Positions 8,948 through 17,717 of a stretch of 64,000 bases of DNA are shown piece by piece (position 1 is the first letter of the stretch; the number at the start of each line of letters is the position of its first letter). The notes beneath the pieces are model-generated. The model was not told the origin of the DNA. It ran no database searches and saw only the letters and a list, made by a program, of their open reading frames with translations. The position numbers and the translations under genes were made by a program. Source of the stretch: UBA4575 sp002386945 (GTDB lineage Bacteria; Pseudomonadota; Gammaproteobacteria; UBA4575); the NCBI GenBank assembly GCA_943789445.1, contig CALSUC010000001.1, forward strand, positions 62,001-126,000, written 5' to 3'.

Positions 8948-10300
8948 TTAGCGCTCATTCTTAGCGAGCTCTGACTGCTCACTGACTGGGGTTAATACAG
9001 CGATTGTTTGCTTGTCTTCGATTAAATATTTTCGCGCCACTGCAAGTACTGCATTGGCGTCGACTTTATTAATTTCACGACTGTAATGCTGCATGCTCTG
9101 CCAACCTAAACCTACCGTCTCTAAGGAGCCGAGGACATAGGCTTGGCGCTGAACCGAATCCAGCTGATAGGTTTCATTTGCAACCACCTGAGCCTTCACC
9201 CGTTGTAGCTCCGCTGCACTCACCAACTCATCTTTCAACTGATCAATTTGTGCTTCGATGGCTGCTTGCAGTTGATCAATGCTAGTGCCTGAACGCGGCG
9301 TACCATCGAATAAAAACAGCGAGTCTTGTGCCGCATATAAGCTGTAGCCTGCACCTGCGCTGGCGGCGATCTCTTGTCCACGGACTAGATGCTTGCTCAA
9401 GCGTGAACTGCGGCCACCATCTAAAATCCCAGCCAATACAGCTAAAGCATAGGCTTCAGATCGATCCTCAATGGTATTTAATACCGGCACCTTATAGCCC
9501 ATTAACAGGTAAGGCAGTTTGGCCACTGCCTTAATCTCAACCCGACGTTGCCCCACTTGTGGCGCTTCAATACGTGGCTTGTAATAGCTCACTTCACGCG
9601 CAGGTAACTGACCGTAGTATTGTTCTGCCAAACTAAAGACCTGCTTAGGATCAACATCACCCACTACCACCAAGGTCGCGTTATTCGGGGCGTAATAGCG
9701 TTGATACCAAAGACTTAAGTCCTCAACCTGCATGTTATCCAAGTCGTTCATCCAACCCACAATCGGATTGTGGTAAGCGCTACTATTAAATGCCGTGGCC
9801 ATGAACTGTTCGTAGGTCAACGCATTCGGATTGTCTTCAGTACGCAGACGGCGCTCTTCTTTAACGACTTCAATTTCTTTCGCAAACTCTGCTGGGTCTA
9901 ATGTCAGATGTGCCATGCGATCAGATTCCAATCGGAAACTGGTCTCTAGATGTGACGCCGCCATGACCTGAAAGTAGGCGGTATAATCTTTCCCTGTAAA
10001 GGCATTGTCGCGCGCCCCCACTCTAGCCAAAATTTCAGAGAACTGACCGGCTGGATAGCTTGGTGTGCCTTTGAACATCATGTGTTCAAGAATGTGTGAG
10101 ACCCCGGTGATGCCACCGTATTCTTGCGCCGAGCCTACTTTATACCAAACTTGTGAGGTCACCACGGGTGCCCGATGGTCTTCTTTCACAATAACCTTGA
10201 GACCATTGTCTAAGATATGAGTAGAGACTTGAGCCGTCGCATTAGCGATCGACAAAACAGCAATCAAAGCAACATTTGCTGCTACAATAAATTTCATCAT
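8948..10300 (-). CDS. M16-family zinc metallopeptidase, catalytic subunit, exported
   Basis: A 450-aa M16 peptidase with signal peptide (MMKFIVAANVALIAVLSIANATAQ). The inverted zinc motif HILEHMMFKGT (HxxEH, about residues 72-76) and the downstream Glu region (EIEVVKEERRLR) are intact. The second half has the M16 C-terminal domain with ILDGGRSSRLSKHLVR. The start at 10300 gives a clean signal peptide; an upstream frame extension is unlike the family. It is followed by the inactive partner gene after 24 bp, and the two probably form a periplasmic heterodimer. Confidence 0.92.
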   Translation of the reverse strand: MMKFIVAANVALIAVLSIANATAQVSTHILDNGLKVIVKEDHRAPVVTSQVWYKVGSAQEYGGITGVSHILEHMMFKGTPSYPAGQFSEILARVGARDNAFTGKDYTAYFQVMAASHLETSFRLESDRMAHLTLDPAEFAKEIEVVKEERRLRTEDNPNALTYEQFMATAFNSSAYHNPIVGWMNDLDNMQVEDLSLWYQRYYAPNNATLVVVGDVDPKQVFSLAEQYYGQLPAREVSYYKPRIEAPQVGQRRVEIKAVAKLPYLLMGYKVPVLNTIEDRSEAYALAVLAGILDGGRSSRLSKHLVRGQEIAASAGAGYSLYAAQDSLFLFDGTPRSGTSIDQLQAAIEAQIDQLKDELVSAAELQRVKAQVVANETYQLDSVQRQAYVLGSLETVGLGWQSMQHYSREINKVDANAVLAVARKYLIEDKQTIAVLTPVSEQSELAKNER

Positions 10301-10416
10301 TACTATGTACCTAATGAGATCGTTTCTAATGGAGTTGAACGTAGGTAGACCATACGCTGGTAGCCAAGTTCGCATATTAGAATAGCATTATCAAACCGCC
10401 CTACCAGCAACTGTAT

Positions 10417-11355
10417 ATGACCGACCGTAGCTTATTTAACCGATTAAAATCAGGCCTCGCTAAAACGCGTGATCTGTTAAGCCCTGGCTTCTCTAATCAG
10501 AAGGCTGCTGAGCTCGAACTCAGCGACGAACTATTAGAGGATTTTGAAGAAAGATTGTTAATGGCCGATGTCGGCATTGAACTTGTGCAAACTTTAATCA
10601 ATCAGCTCAAATTAGATGTCGCCCAAGCAAAGCGAGAGCATTTACCAACGACCGTCTCTGACTTATTTAAGAAACTGGTCGTCGCCCTACTAGAACCTTG
10701 CAATCAAGCCATCATGCTCGGCGACAATAAACCCTTTGCCATCCTAGTGGTAGGCGTCAATGGTGCCGGTAAGACCACTACTATTGGCAAGTTGGCCAGG
10801 CGTCTTAAGCGCAATCGCAAGCAGGTTATGCTGGCAGCAGGCGATACCTTTCGCGCCGCTGCAGTTGAGCAGTTAGTCACTTGGGGTGAACGCAATGACG
10901 TTCCTGTCGTCGCACAAGCCACTGGCGCTGACAGTGCTGCAGTCATATTTGATGCCTTAGAATCAGCCAAGGCACGTAATATTGATGTCTTGATTGCCGA
11001 TACGGCAGGCCGATTACACACACAAAATGACCTCATGACCGAGTTACAGAAGGTTAAACGTGTAATGCAAAAGGTAGATCCTGCTGCACCTCATGAAACC
11101 TTATTGGTGATCGACGCAAGCATGGGGCAGAATGCCCTTAGACAGGCGCAAGAGTTTCACCGAAGCATGCAATTGACGGGGCTTTGTATCACCAAGCTGG
11201 ATGGCACCGCCAAAGGGGGAGTCGTCTTATCGATTGCCGACCAACTCGGGCTACCGATACGCTATATCGGGGTTGGTGAGGCGATAGAAGATCTACAGGT
11301 TTTTGACGCCGTGCAGTTTGCCGATGCCTTATTAGGGCTTGAACCAGACACCTAA
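10417..11355 (+). CDS. ftsY: Signal recognition particle receptor FtsY
   Basis: FtsY is the membrane-docking GTPase for SRP-ribosome complexes. The 312-aa protein lacks the long acidic A domain of E. coli FtsY and consists mainly of the NG domain: helical N domain (about 1-90), G1 GVNGAGKTTTIGKLA (about 114-128), DTFRAAAVEQL, DTAGRL (G3), TKLDGTAKGG (G4) and a closing GVGEAIEDLQVFD. It is followed by ftsE-ftsX-rpoH, the conserved gammaproteobacterial order, and is divergent from the M16 pair. Confidence 0.96.
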   Translation: MTDRSLFNRLKSGLAKTRDLLSPGFSNQKAAELELSDELLEDFEERLLMADVGIELVQTLINQLKLDVAQAKREHLPTTVSDLFKKLVVALLEPCNQAIMLGDNKPFAILVVGVNGAGKTTTIGKLARRLKRNRKQVMLAAGDTFRAAAVEQLVTWGERNDVPVVAQATGADSAAVIFDALESAKARNIDVLIADTAGRLHTQNDLMTELQKVKRVMQKVDPAAPHETLLVIDASMGQNALRQAQEFHRSMQLTGLCITKLDGTAKGGVVLSIADQLGLPIRYIGVGEAIEDLQVFDAVQFADALLGLEPDT

Positions 11356-11389
11356 GCCGCAGCATAAATTGAGAGACCAAGGTTAACTT

Positions 11390-12058
11390 ATGATCCGGAT
11401 GCAGAATGTGGCCAAGCGCTATGCGCAAACCGGTGAAGTGCTGTCTCAGCTTAATCTCGAATTAGACCCCGGTGAGTTTGTCTTTCTTACGGGTGCATCA
11501 GGCGCTGGCAAAAGCACCTTACTCAAATTGATCGCCCTGATCGAAACCCCCAGCCGTGGCAATATTTATCTGAATGGGCATAACGTAACTCACGCCAAAC
11601 GTTCGCAAATCGCCAAAATCCGCAGTCGAATGGGCTTAATCTTTCAAGACCACCGCTTACTGCAAGACCGTAATGTATTTGAAAATGTGGCCCTACCGCT
11701 GCGCATTTCAGGCTATAGCCAACGTGAGATCCCACGCCGAGTGCGGGCTGCCTTAGATAAGGTTGGGCTACTACGTAAAGAAAAATCAGAGCCTATTGCG
11801 CTATCGGGTGGAGAACAGCAGCGTGTCGGCATTGCCCGCGCCATCGTACATAAACCACGTCTACTACTGGCCGATGAACCCACCGGTAATCTTGATCCCG
11901 CCTTATCTTTGGAGATCTTCCAATTACTGGCCCAGTTTCAACAGGTTGGTGTCACCGTATTGGTCGCCAGTCATGACCTCAGCCTGATTGCACAGATGGA
12001 TAAACGCGTGATTAGACTCGAGCATGGCCATGCATTGACTGGTTTAAGAGGCGATTAA
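11390..12058 (+). CDS. ftsE: Cell division ABC ATPase FtsE
   Basis: FtsE is the ATPase of the FtsEX complex, which activates septal peptidoglycan hydrolases through periplasmic partners. The 222-aa protein shows Walker A GASGAGKST (about 36-44), Q-loop FQDHRLL, signature LSGGEQQRV, Walker B LLLADEPTGNLD and the H-loop VASHD. It starts MIRMQNVAKRYAQ and ends 3 bp before ftsX, so the two are co-translated. Confidence 0.96.
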   Translation: MIRMQNVAKRYAQTGEVLSQLNLELDPGEFVFLTGASGAGKSTLLKLIALIETPSRGNIYLNGHNVTHAKRSQIAKIRSRMGLIFQDHRLLQDRNVFENVALPLRISGYSQREIPRRVRAALDKVGLLRKEKSEPIALSGGEQQRVGIARAIVHKPRLLLADEPTGNLDPALSLEIFQLLAQFQQVGVTVLVASHDLSLIAQMDKRVIRLEHGHALTGLRGD

Positions 12059-12061
12059 GCG

Positions 12062-12994
12062 ATGTTTTCTAAGGCTTTAGCGATCATTATCAGCTGGTAT
12101 CAGAACCACCTACTGTGTGCAAAGCAGAGCTTAAACAAGCTCGTAGCAGCGCCTATCGGCTCGAGCATTACGATCAGTATGACAGCGCTCGCCTTTGCTA
12201 TTCCATTGGCCATCTTTCAGCTATCACAGGGTAGTGCCGCAGCCTTAAGTTCAATGCAAGAGAGTAAGCAGATCACCTTATTCCTTGCTGACGATGTCAA
12301 TTATGCCAGCGCCGTGACACTGGCCGAGCAACTGAAACAAGACTCCGATTTCAGCTCAGTTGAGCTGATTGACCGGCAACAGGCCTTAAACGATTTTGCC
12401 AAACGCAGCCAGCTTGAGGGCTTAATCCAAAATCTACCACAAAACCCATTACCTCATTTGCTGCTGCTTATGCCACGCGAGCAGAATCAGGGCCTGCAAC
12501 AGCTGGAACAATTGCAGCAACGCTTAGAAGATCTAAACGAGGTCGCCTATTTTCAATTAGACACCCTTTGGCTACAACGACTGCAAGCCTGGCAGGATTT
12601 AGCCAATCGTAGCCTGACCATAGTCACCGCCTTATTATTACTCGGCGCCTGCCTGATCTTAATCAACGTTATCCGCTGGGAACTGGCTAGCCGACGCGAT
12701 GAGATCGACATCATGTACTTGGTTGGTGCAAGTGACCGCTATATACGCCGACCCTTCATGTACAGTGGGTTTTGGCTGGGGCTCTTCTCTGGTGCCTTGG
12801 CATTAATCCTAGTTCTGCTTGCCAGCGCCCTAATATATCCAAGCCTAGGGCGTATTGACGCCTTATATGGCAGTGATCTTGCCGCAAAAAGCCTATTAGA
12901 GTGGGAAACCTGCCTTATTGTCTTAAGCTCTAGCGCACTCATTGGCCTCTTCAGCGCTAGTATAGGGGCGAACAGCAGGCTACAAATTCGCTAA
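12062..12994 (+). CDS. ftsX: Cell division permease FtsX
   Basis: FtsX is the four-TM partner of FtsE with a periplasmic loop that contacts amidase activators. The 310-aa protein has an N-terminal cytosolic part, TM1 near residues 38-58, a large periplasmic domain (about 65-180), then three TM segments (about 183-203, 232-255 and 280-300). EIDIMYLVGASDRYIRRPF, the conserved cytosolic loop, is present. It is coupled to ftsE and is followed by the rpoH promoter region. Confidence 0.95.
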   Translation: MFSKALAIIISWYQNHLLCAKQSLNKLVAAPIGSSITISMTALAFAIPLAIFQLSQGSAAALSSMQESKQITLFLADDVNYASAVTLAEQLKQDSDFSSVELIDRQQALNDFAKRSQLEGLIQNLPQNPLPHLLLLMPREQNQGLQQLEQLQQRLEDLNEVAYFQLDTLWLQRLQAWQDLANRSLTIVTALLLLGACLILINVIRWELASRRDEIDIMYLVGASDRYIRRPFMYSGFWLGLFSGALALILVLLASALIYPSLGRIDALYGSDLAAKSLLEWETCLIVLSSSALIGLFSASIGANSRLQIR

Positions 12995-13064
12995 CATACA
13001 GTCAGTGTACAGGATTAGCCCGCGATAACTTAGACAAAACCAATACATCTAACCCATTTTGCCA

Positions 13065-13091
13065 TTAGCACTCTCTTTTTCAGAGTGCTAA
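13065..13091 (+). promoter_or_regulatory. CIRCE element (HrcA operator) at the rpoH promoter
   Basis: The sequence TTAGCACTC, 9 bp, GAGTGCTAA is a perfect match to the CIRCE consensus bound by the heat-shock repressor HrcA. It ends 29 bp before the rpoH start codon. TTAGCA (13065-13070) as a -35 and TAATAT (13089-13094) as a -10, 18 bp apart, would place the operator directly over the promoter; this promoter assignment is inference. Confidence 0.9.
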
Positions 13092-13120
13092 TATAAAGAC
13101 TGTTTAAGCTAATTTATTAA

Positions 13121-13981
13121 ATGCATATGAACACTGAGCTACGTCTAAACCGTCCTCAGGATTTAGTGGTCAGCACCGGCAGTCTGGATGCCTATATCCA
13201 TGCCGCCTATCAGCTACCCATCCTATCGGCCGAAGAAGAAAATGCACTCGCGGTTCGCCTACATGATCACGGCGACCTTGAGGCTGCACGTCTGCTGATT
13301 ACTCATCATCTACGTTTTGTCGTAAAAATTGCACGCGGTTATAACGGTTATGGTTTACAGCTTGCTGACCTAATTCAAGAAGGCAATATTGGGCTAATGA
13401 AGGCGGTTAAACGTTTTAACCCAGATGCCAATGTTCGTCTCGTATCGTTTGCCGTGCACTGGATCCGTGCCGAAATGCATGAGTTCATCTTGCGTAACTG
13501 GCGTATCGTGAAAGTCGCCACTACCAAGGCCCAACGCAAATTGTTTTTCAACCTGCGTAGCAAGAAAAAGCGCCTAGGTTGGCTTAATCATGCCGAGGTT
13601 GAAGCAGTAGCAAAAGACCTTGGGGTGACCAGTAAAGACGTCTTAGAAATGGAATCGCGCCTCAGTGGGCACGATATGGGCTTTGATTATGGTGCTAACG
13701 ATGAGGACTCAAGTTCTCCGGCCCATTATCTAGAGCACGATGGCTTAGACCCATCCGCCACCTTAGAAGCGACAGACTTTTCTAGCTATCAGTTGGAAAA
13801 ACTAAACACCGCTATGGCTGCCTTGGATGATCGCAGCAAGACCATTATTCAATCTCGCTGGCTGACCGAAACAAAAAGCACGCTGCATCAACTTGCCGCT
13901 GAATTTAGTATTTCTGCCGAACGTGTACGCCAGTTAGAAAATAACGCTATAAAGAAATTACAGCACTGTTTCGCTAACTAA
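13121..13981 (+). CDS. rpoH: Heat-shock sigma factor sigma-32
   Basis: RpoH directs RNA polymerase to heat-shock promoters. The 286-aa protein has sigma region 1.2/2 (SAEEENALAVRL, LIQEGNIGLMKAVKRFNP in region 2.2/2.3), the RpoH box QRKLFFNLRSKKKRL that distinguishes sigma-32 from other sigma-70 proteins, and region 4.2 with RVRQLENNAIKKL. Start choice is between ATGs at 13121 and 13127; neither has a strong Shine-Dalgarno site. A perfect CIRCE sits just upstream, suggesting HrcA repression of rpoH. It follows ftsX as in other gammaproteobacteria. Confidence 0.96.
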   Translation: MHMNTELRLNRPQDLVVSTGSLDAYIHAAYQLPILSAEEENALAVRLHDHGDLEAARLLITHHLRFVVKIARGYNGYGLQLADLIQEGNIGLMKAVKRFNPDANVRLVSFAVHWIRAEMHEFILRNWRIVKVATTKAQRKLFFNLRSKKKRLGWLNHAEVEAVAKDLGVTSKDVLEMESRLSGHDMGFDYGANDEDSSSPAHYLEHDGLDPSATLEATDFSSYQLEKLNTAMAALDDRSKTIIQSRWLTETKSTLHQLAAEFSISAERVRQLENNAIKKLQHCFAN

Positions 13982-14002
13982 ACGGCTAACAGACCTCATT
14001 TA

Positions 14003-14034
14003 CTGAGCTAGTACAACGAAGTGACTTAGCTCAG
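14003..14034. terminator. Inverted repeat between convergent rpoH and cyoE
   Basis: CTGAGCTA (14003-14010) pairs with TAGCTCAG (14027-14034) around a 16-nt loop. It sits in the 58-bp gap between two convergent genes, a typical place for a shared terminator, but no clear T-run follows on either strand, so the role is uncertain. Confidence 0.35.
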
Positions 14035-14039
14035 CCGCA

Positions 14040-14972
14040 CTACCCCAATTCCAATATCATCGGTAAATAGCGGTCGAACAATAGCAGCGCGAACAAGACC
14101 ATCAAGTAGACGATAGAATAGACAAAGGTAGCCATTGCCTTAGGCCGACTCTTAGTCAGCTGTAAGCTAATTGCGTAGTATAAGAAGCCCGCATTCAATA
14201 ATATCGCCCCGATCAGATAGACCAGCCCGGACATCCCTGTCAAATAAGGGAAGATAGTGATCAAGGACATCAGCACGGTATACAACGTAATGTGTAGACG
14301 CGTGTAATCCTCACCATGCGTCACCGGCAACATCGGAATATCGACCTTCGCATATTCCTCTTTTCGATAGATCGCCAATGCCCAGAAGTGAGGTGGTGTC
14401 CAAGTAAAGATGATCAAGAAGAGTAGTAACCCATCGGCCTCAACTTGTCCTGTTACAGCAGTCCAGCCAAGTAATGGCGGGGTTGCACCGGCAGCACCAC
14501 CAATCACAATATTTTGAGGTGTCGCTCGCTTCAGATACATCGTGTAGATAACGGCATAGCCGACTAACGAGGCAAAGGTGAGGACGGCGGTCAGCAGATT
14601 GATCTTAAGGATCAATAACAGCATGCCAAGGCCACCAATCACTAGCGCAAATATCAGGACTTGGGTCTTATCGAGGGAACCACTGGGCAGGGGCCGCAGC
14701 TTAGTCCTATCCATAGCGGCATCGATGCGACTATCAGCCACATGATTAATTGCTGCTGCAGAGCTCGCGACCAAGCCGATACCGACTAATGCATAAAGCA
14801 TTTGAGCCAATGTAACAGCGCCTGGCGCAGCCATCAGCATGCCGACGATCACGGTGAATAGCATCAACGCGATAACTTTTGGTTTACACAACTCAACATA
14901 ATCACGCCATTGCGCGATTACACCCGTTTTTTCAGCCGGGCTCTTTCCCGAAGTGGTTTGCACAGACATCAT
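14040..14972 (-). CDS. cyoE: Protoheme IX farnesyltransferase (heme O synthase)
   Basis: CyoE/CtaB attaches a farnesyl group to heme B, giving heme O. The 310-aa membrane protein of the UbiA superfamily shows the conserved prenyl-diphosphate site NHVADSRIDAAMDRTKLRPLP (about residues 76-96) and the loop FTWTPPHFWALAIYRKEEY (about 188-206). About eight or nine hydrophobic helices are visible. It lies 9 bp after ctaA, which uses its product, in the cytochrome oxidase cluster. Confidence 0.96.
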   Translation of the reverse strand: MMSVQTTSGKSPAEKTGVIAQWRDYVELCKPKVIALMLFTVIVGMLMAAPGAVTLAQMLYALVGIGLVASSAAAINHVADSRIDAAMDRTKLRPLPSGSLDKTQVLIFALVIGGLGMLLLILKINLLTAVLTFASLVGYAVIYTMYLKRATPQNIVIGGAAGATPPLLGWTAVTGQVEADGLLLFLIIFTWTPPHFWALAIYRKEEYAKVDIPMLPVTHGEDYTRLHITLYTVLMSLITIFPYLTGMSGLVYLIGAILLNAGFLYYAISLQLTKSRPKAMATFVYSIVYLMVLFALLLFDRYLPMILELG

Positions 14973-14981
14973 TGACCTTGC

Positions 14982-15992
14982 TTACAGATAGCGGCCAGAT
15001 TTTAACATATAGGTGCTGCTGAGAATGCTGAACAGAAGTAATAGAGCGACACCGTTATGGGCTACTGCAACAGGTAGTGGCAAATGACCCACAACATTGA
15101 TGATGCCTAAGGTGATTTGTAGGGTTAAAAGACCAACAATAAGCAAACTCACCTTGCGCAATGGCGCTACGCCGACTGCTGCGCGAAATAATCGCCACGC
15201 ATAAAATAAGATCAGACTGCTCACAACTAGGGCACCCGCACGATGCACCATATGAATGGCCAGACGCGCCGGATGGTCTAACACGCCAAATTCATAATCA
15301 ACACCGAGCCCACGCCACATGATAAAGCCATTCCGCAAGTCCATGTCCTGCGGCCAGAGCGAGCCGTGGCAGCGAGGGAATTCGGTACAGGCCAAAGCGG
15401 CATAATTAGAGCTAACCCACCCACCGAGTGCAATCTGCACCACCAGTGCAGCGATCACAACAATCGAGAAATTACCCAGACCTGATGGTATTCGATGCAG
15501 GAATTGGTGCTGATTAGATAAACTCCGTAGCCATTGCCAACCGAGCAAATTAAATAAGGTGAAACCACCTAGCAGATGACACATCACGACCAAAGGCTTC
15601 AACTGCCAAGTCACCGTCCACATCCCCAAGACCGCCTGAAAACTTAGCGCCAAGGCGAGCACGACGCCATAACCTACTTGTCGATTACCTTCTTTGTCAC
15701 CACGAATCAACCACGCAGCAATGAAAAATACCAACAGACCGAGGACACCGGCAAGGTATCGATGAACCATCTCTTTCCAAGCCTTACCTATTTCAACAGC
15801 ACGATCATAGTTTTCATTGGCCGCTTCAATTGCAGGTGCTGTATCGGGTACACCAACAAGAATGCCGTAACAACCTGGCCAGTCCGGACAACCGAGCCCC
15901 GCATCCGATAATCGAACAAATGCGCCGAGTACGATAACGCAGAACGCAAGCACGCCACTAACGGTAACAACACGATTGAAATTTTTATTCAT
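14982..15992 (-). CDS. ctaA: Heme A synthase
   Basis: CtaA/COX15 oxidises the C8 methyl of heme O to the formyl group of heme A for the aa3 oxidase encoded nearby. The 336-aa protein has about eight TM helices in two four-helix halves. Heme-ligand His residues are expected in EMVHRYLAG (first half) and in HMVHRAGAL and VAHNGVALL (second half). The segment RLSDAGLGCPDWPGCYG near the N-terminus is diagnostic, with the matching ACTEFPRCHG in the second half. Confidence 0.95.
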   Translation of the reverse strand: MNKNFNRVVTVSGVLAFCVIVLGAFVRLSDAGLGCPDWPGCYGILVGVPDTAPAIEAANENYDRAVEIGKAWKEMVHRYLAGVLGLLVFFIAAWLIRGDKEGNRQVGYGVVLALALSFQAVLGMWTVTWQLKPLVVMCHLLGGFTLFNLLGWQWLRSLSNQHQFLHRIPSGLGNFSIVVIAALVVQIALGGWVSSNYAALACTEFPRCHGSLWPQDMDLRNGFIMWRGLGVDYEFGVLDHPARLAIHMVHRAGALVVSSLILFYAWRLFRAAVGVAPLRKVSLLIVGLLTLQITLGIINVVGHLPLPVAVAHNGVALLLLFSILSSTYMLKSGRYL

Positions 15993-15995
15993 GAT

Positions 15996-16577
15996 CTAAC
16001 CTATATTCGATAACTTAAGTAATTTTTTAACGTCTTTCAGCATCCCTTTGGAAGTCGCCTGGTCATCGTAGCGCATCATAATATTGCCATTGGGATCAAC
16101 CAGTAACACATCACCAGCATGCAATAGCTGAGCTTTCATCTCTGGGCTTTCAAGGTTAAGAACCTGTAACTGACCCTGCTGGAGTTTAGGATGCCTTCGT
16201 GTGATACCAACATCCACTGAAGCCCCCTCTGCTATCGCCAGAAAATACTGCACGCGACTTATTTCGCGCCCGGTAGCTAAGGCAGCCTGCCGAATCTTAA
16301 ATAAAGCCGTCTCACAAATCAGATCGCAAGTTTTGTCGACATAGATTAAGTAATTCCACTTACCCTGCATCGACTCAAGATCAAACACTTGTTCGCCAGC
16401 AACTAGCTGCAAGGTAGTAATTGGCTGCGCAGGATGCACCAGCTCACCATGCGCAGTGGGAGTAGAAAAAGTCAGGTGGTCTCGTAAAGAATACATCGCC
16501 ACTGCAATCAGTAGCGGTAATACGAATACACCAAATAGAAAATAAGGTGTTTTACTTTTTTTTGTCAATTCAGTCAT
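15996..16577 (-). CDS. SCO1/SenC-like copper chaperone for cytochrome oxidase
   Basis: A 193-aa membrane-anchored thioredoxin-fold protein with one N-terminal TM (about 13-32) and the CxxxC motif DKTCDLICETALF (about residue 90-95) that binds copper in SCO proteins. In this family it helps metallate the CuA site of CoxB. The start at 16577 overlaps the surf1 stop (ATGA); an upstream in-frame start would lie inside surf1. The C-terminal His expected as a third copper ligand is not obvious, so copper binding is likely but not certain. Confidence 0.82.
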   Translation of the reverse strand: MTELTKKSKTPYFLFGVFVLPLLIAVAMYSLRDHLTFSTPTAHGELVHPAQPITTLQLVAGEQVFDLESMQGKWNYLIYVDKTCDLICETALFKIRQAALATGREISRVQYFLAIAEGASVDVGITRRHPKLQQGQLQVLNLESPEMKAQLLHAGDVLLVDPNGNIMMRYDDQATSKGMLKDVKKLLKLSNIG

Positions 16578-17305
16578 TTTTTCTTCTTTTTTCGGAACGA
16601 ATATAAGTACCATAAGATAGCGACCGCCGCAGCCATCGCAAACCATTGGAAGGCGTAACCATAGTGTTTCATTGCGGGCATCTGGCTGGTTTGCCAATCC
16701 CGTCGAAAACCATCTTTTACTTCTGCCGACAGACGTAGAGTAAAGGGCTGCAGCTCAAGTTCCAATCTTTTGCCCAGTTCAGCGAAGTCGATAAACTGTA
16801 CACGGCGTGGCCAATCATAGTCTTCACCCTCAGCAATCTCACCTAAGCTAAAGGCTTTAGCGTAGGGCACATAGATGGCCCCCATAATCTCTTGCTCATC
16901 CGTATTCACAGCTACTGCTGGCAACTGTTCTCGACTAGCACCTTGGGCCAGCCATCCACGATCAATCAACACCCATGCCTGCCATGGCTTTACGTAAAAT
17001 GGCGTCAGTACGTTATAGCCGACACGGCCATCTCGAATTTGATTATCCAGCATAAACTGTCGTGAACTGTCATAGTGGCCAAGCAGGATCACTCGTTTAT
17101 TACGCCAGGCGCTAGCATCGACCAATGGTAATTGTGGTATTTCCTGCAACTGCTCTTTGTTTTGCGCTACGCTCTGTTCAATCGCCGCCTTGGCATAGCC
17201 ACGCTGTAGCTGCCAATTCCCTAAGGATAAAAACAACCCAAGACATAGCAGAGTGGCAATAGTCACCAGCCCGCGTCTCAGCTGTACCGCATTCGTTGAA
17301 CCCAT
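16574..17305 (-). CDS. SURF1-family cytochrome oxidase assembly protein
   Basis: SURF1 proteins aid heme A insertion into CoxA. The 243-aa protein has the two-TM layout of the family: an N-terminal helix LVTIATLLCLGLFLSLGNWQLQR (about 12-35) with the GNWQLQR signature, a periplasmic domain with WVLIDRGWL, and a C-terminal helix ending YGYAFQWFAMAAAVAILWYLY. It overlaps the sco start by 4 bp and is divergent from the DUF2909 gene. Confidence 0.93.
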   Translation of the reverse strand: MGSTNAVQLRRGLVTIATLLCLGLFLSLGNWQLQRGYAKAAIEQSVAQNKEQLQEIPQLPLVDASAWRNKRVILLGHYDSSRQFMLDNQIRDGRVGYNVLTPFYVKPWQAWVLIDRGWLAQGASREQLPAVAVNTDEQEIMGAIYVPYAKAFSLGEIAEGEDYDWPRRVQFIDFAELGKRLELELQPFTLRLSAEVKDGFRRDWQTSQMPAMKHYGYAFQWFAMAAAVAILWYLYSFRKKKKK

Positions 17306-17370
17306 GCTGCAAAATCCTTAGTCGAACAATCTATTACGTGTTATTTTCTTAAAAAAGGGAATTCTTCATT

Positions 17371-17580
17371 ATGCTTATTAAGACTATCATCATCATTTTA
17401 TTCTTGTTAATTCTTGCAAGTCTCGTTTCTGCACTTTTACATTTGGTAAGTAACAAAGGTGATGGTCGTGGAACAGTACGTGCACTAACAGCCCGTATCG
17501 CATTATCTGTATTCGCCTTTATCTTCCTGCTAATCTGCGCGCAAATGGGCTGGATACAACCGCATGGTTTAGGTGGCTGA
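17371..17580 (+). CDS. DUF2909 twin-TM protein of the cytochrome oxidase locus
   Basis: A 69-aa protein with two hydrophobic helices (about 3-26 and 42-63) separated by a short polar loop containing NKGDGRGTVRALTARIALS, the pattern of DUF2909. The family is found beside surf1 and coxC in proteobacterial oxidase clusters; its function is not known to me. It reads opposite to all its neighbours. GGAATTC precedes the ATG by about 10 bp. Confidence 0.82.
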   Translation: MLIKTIIIILFLLILASLVSALLHLVSNKGDGRGTVRALTARIALSVFAFIFLLICAQMGWIQPHGLGG

Positions 17581-17605
17581 AGCCGGATTTAATGTTACAG
17601 AATTT

Positions 17606-17622
17606 AGTCCTAAGCTAGGACT
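17606..17622. terminator. Short perfect hairpin between DUF2909 gene and coxC
   Basis: AGTCCTA-AGC-TAGGACT forms a 7-bp perfect stem with a 3-nt loop in the 137-bp gap between the convergent DUF2909 and coxC genes. No T-run follows, so a terminator role is only suggested by position. Confidence 0.3.
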
Positions 17623-17717
17623 GATACACGATCTATCGGATATTGCACCCGCAGACACTAAAGATGTTGTGAGGCCAGCTGAACTTGATTCTAGCTGACC
17701 CCACTTATCCTTTAAAT

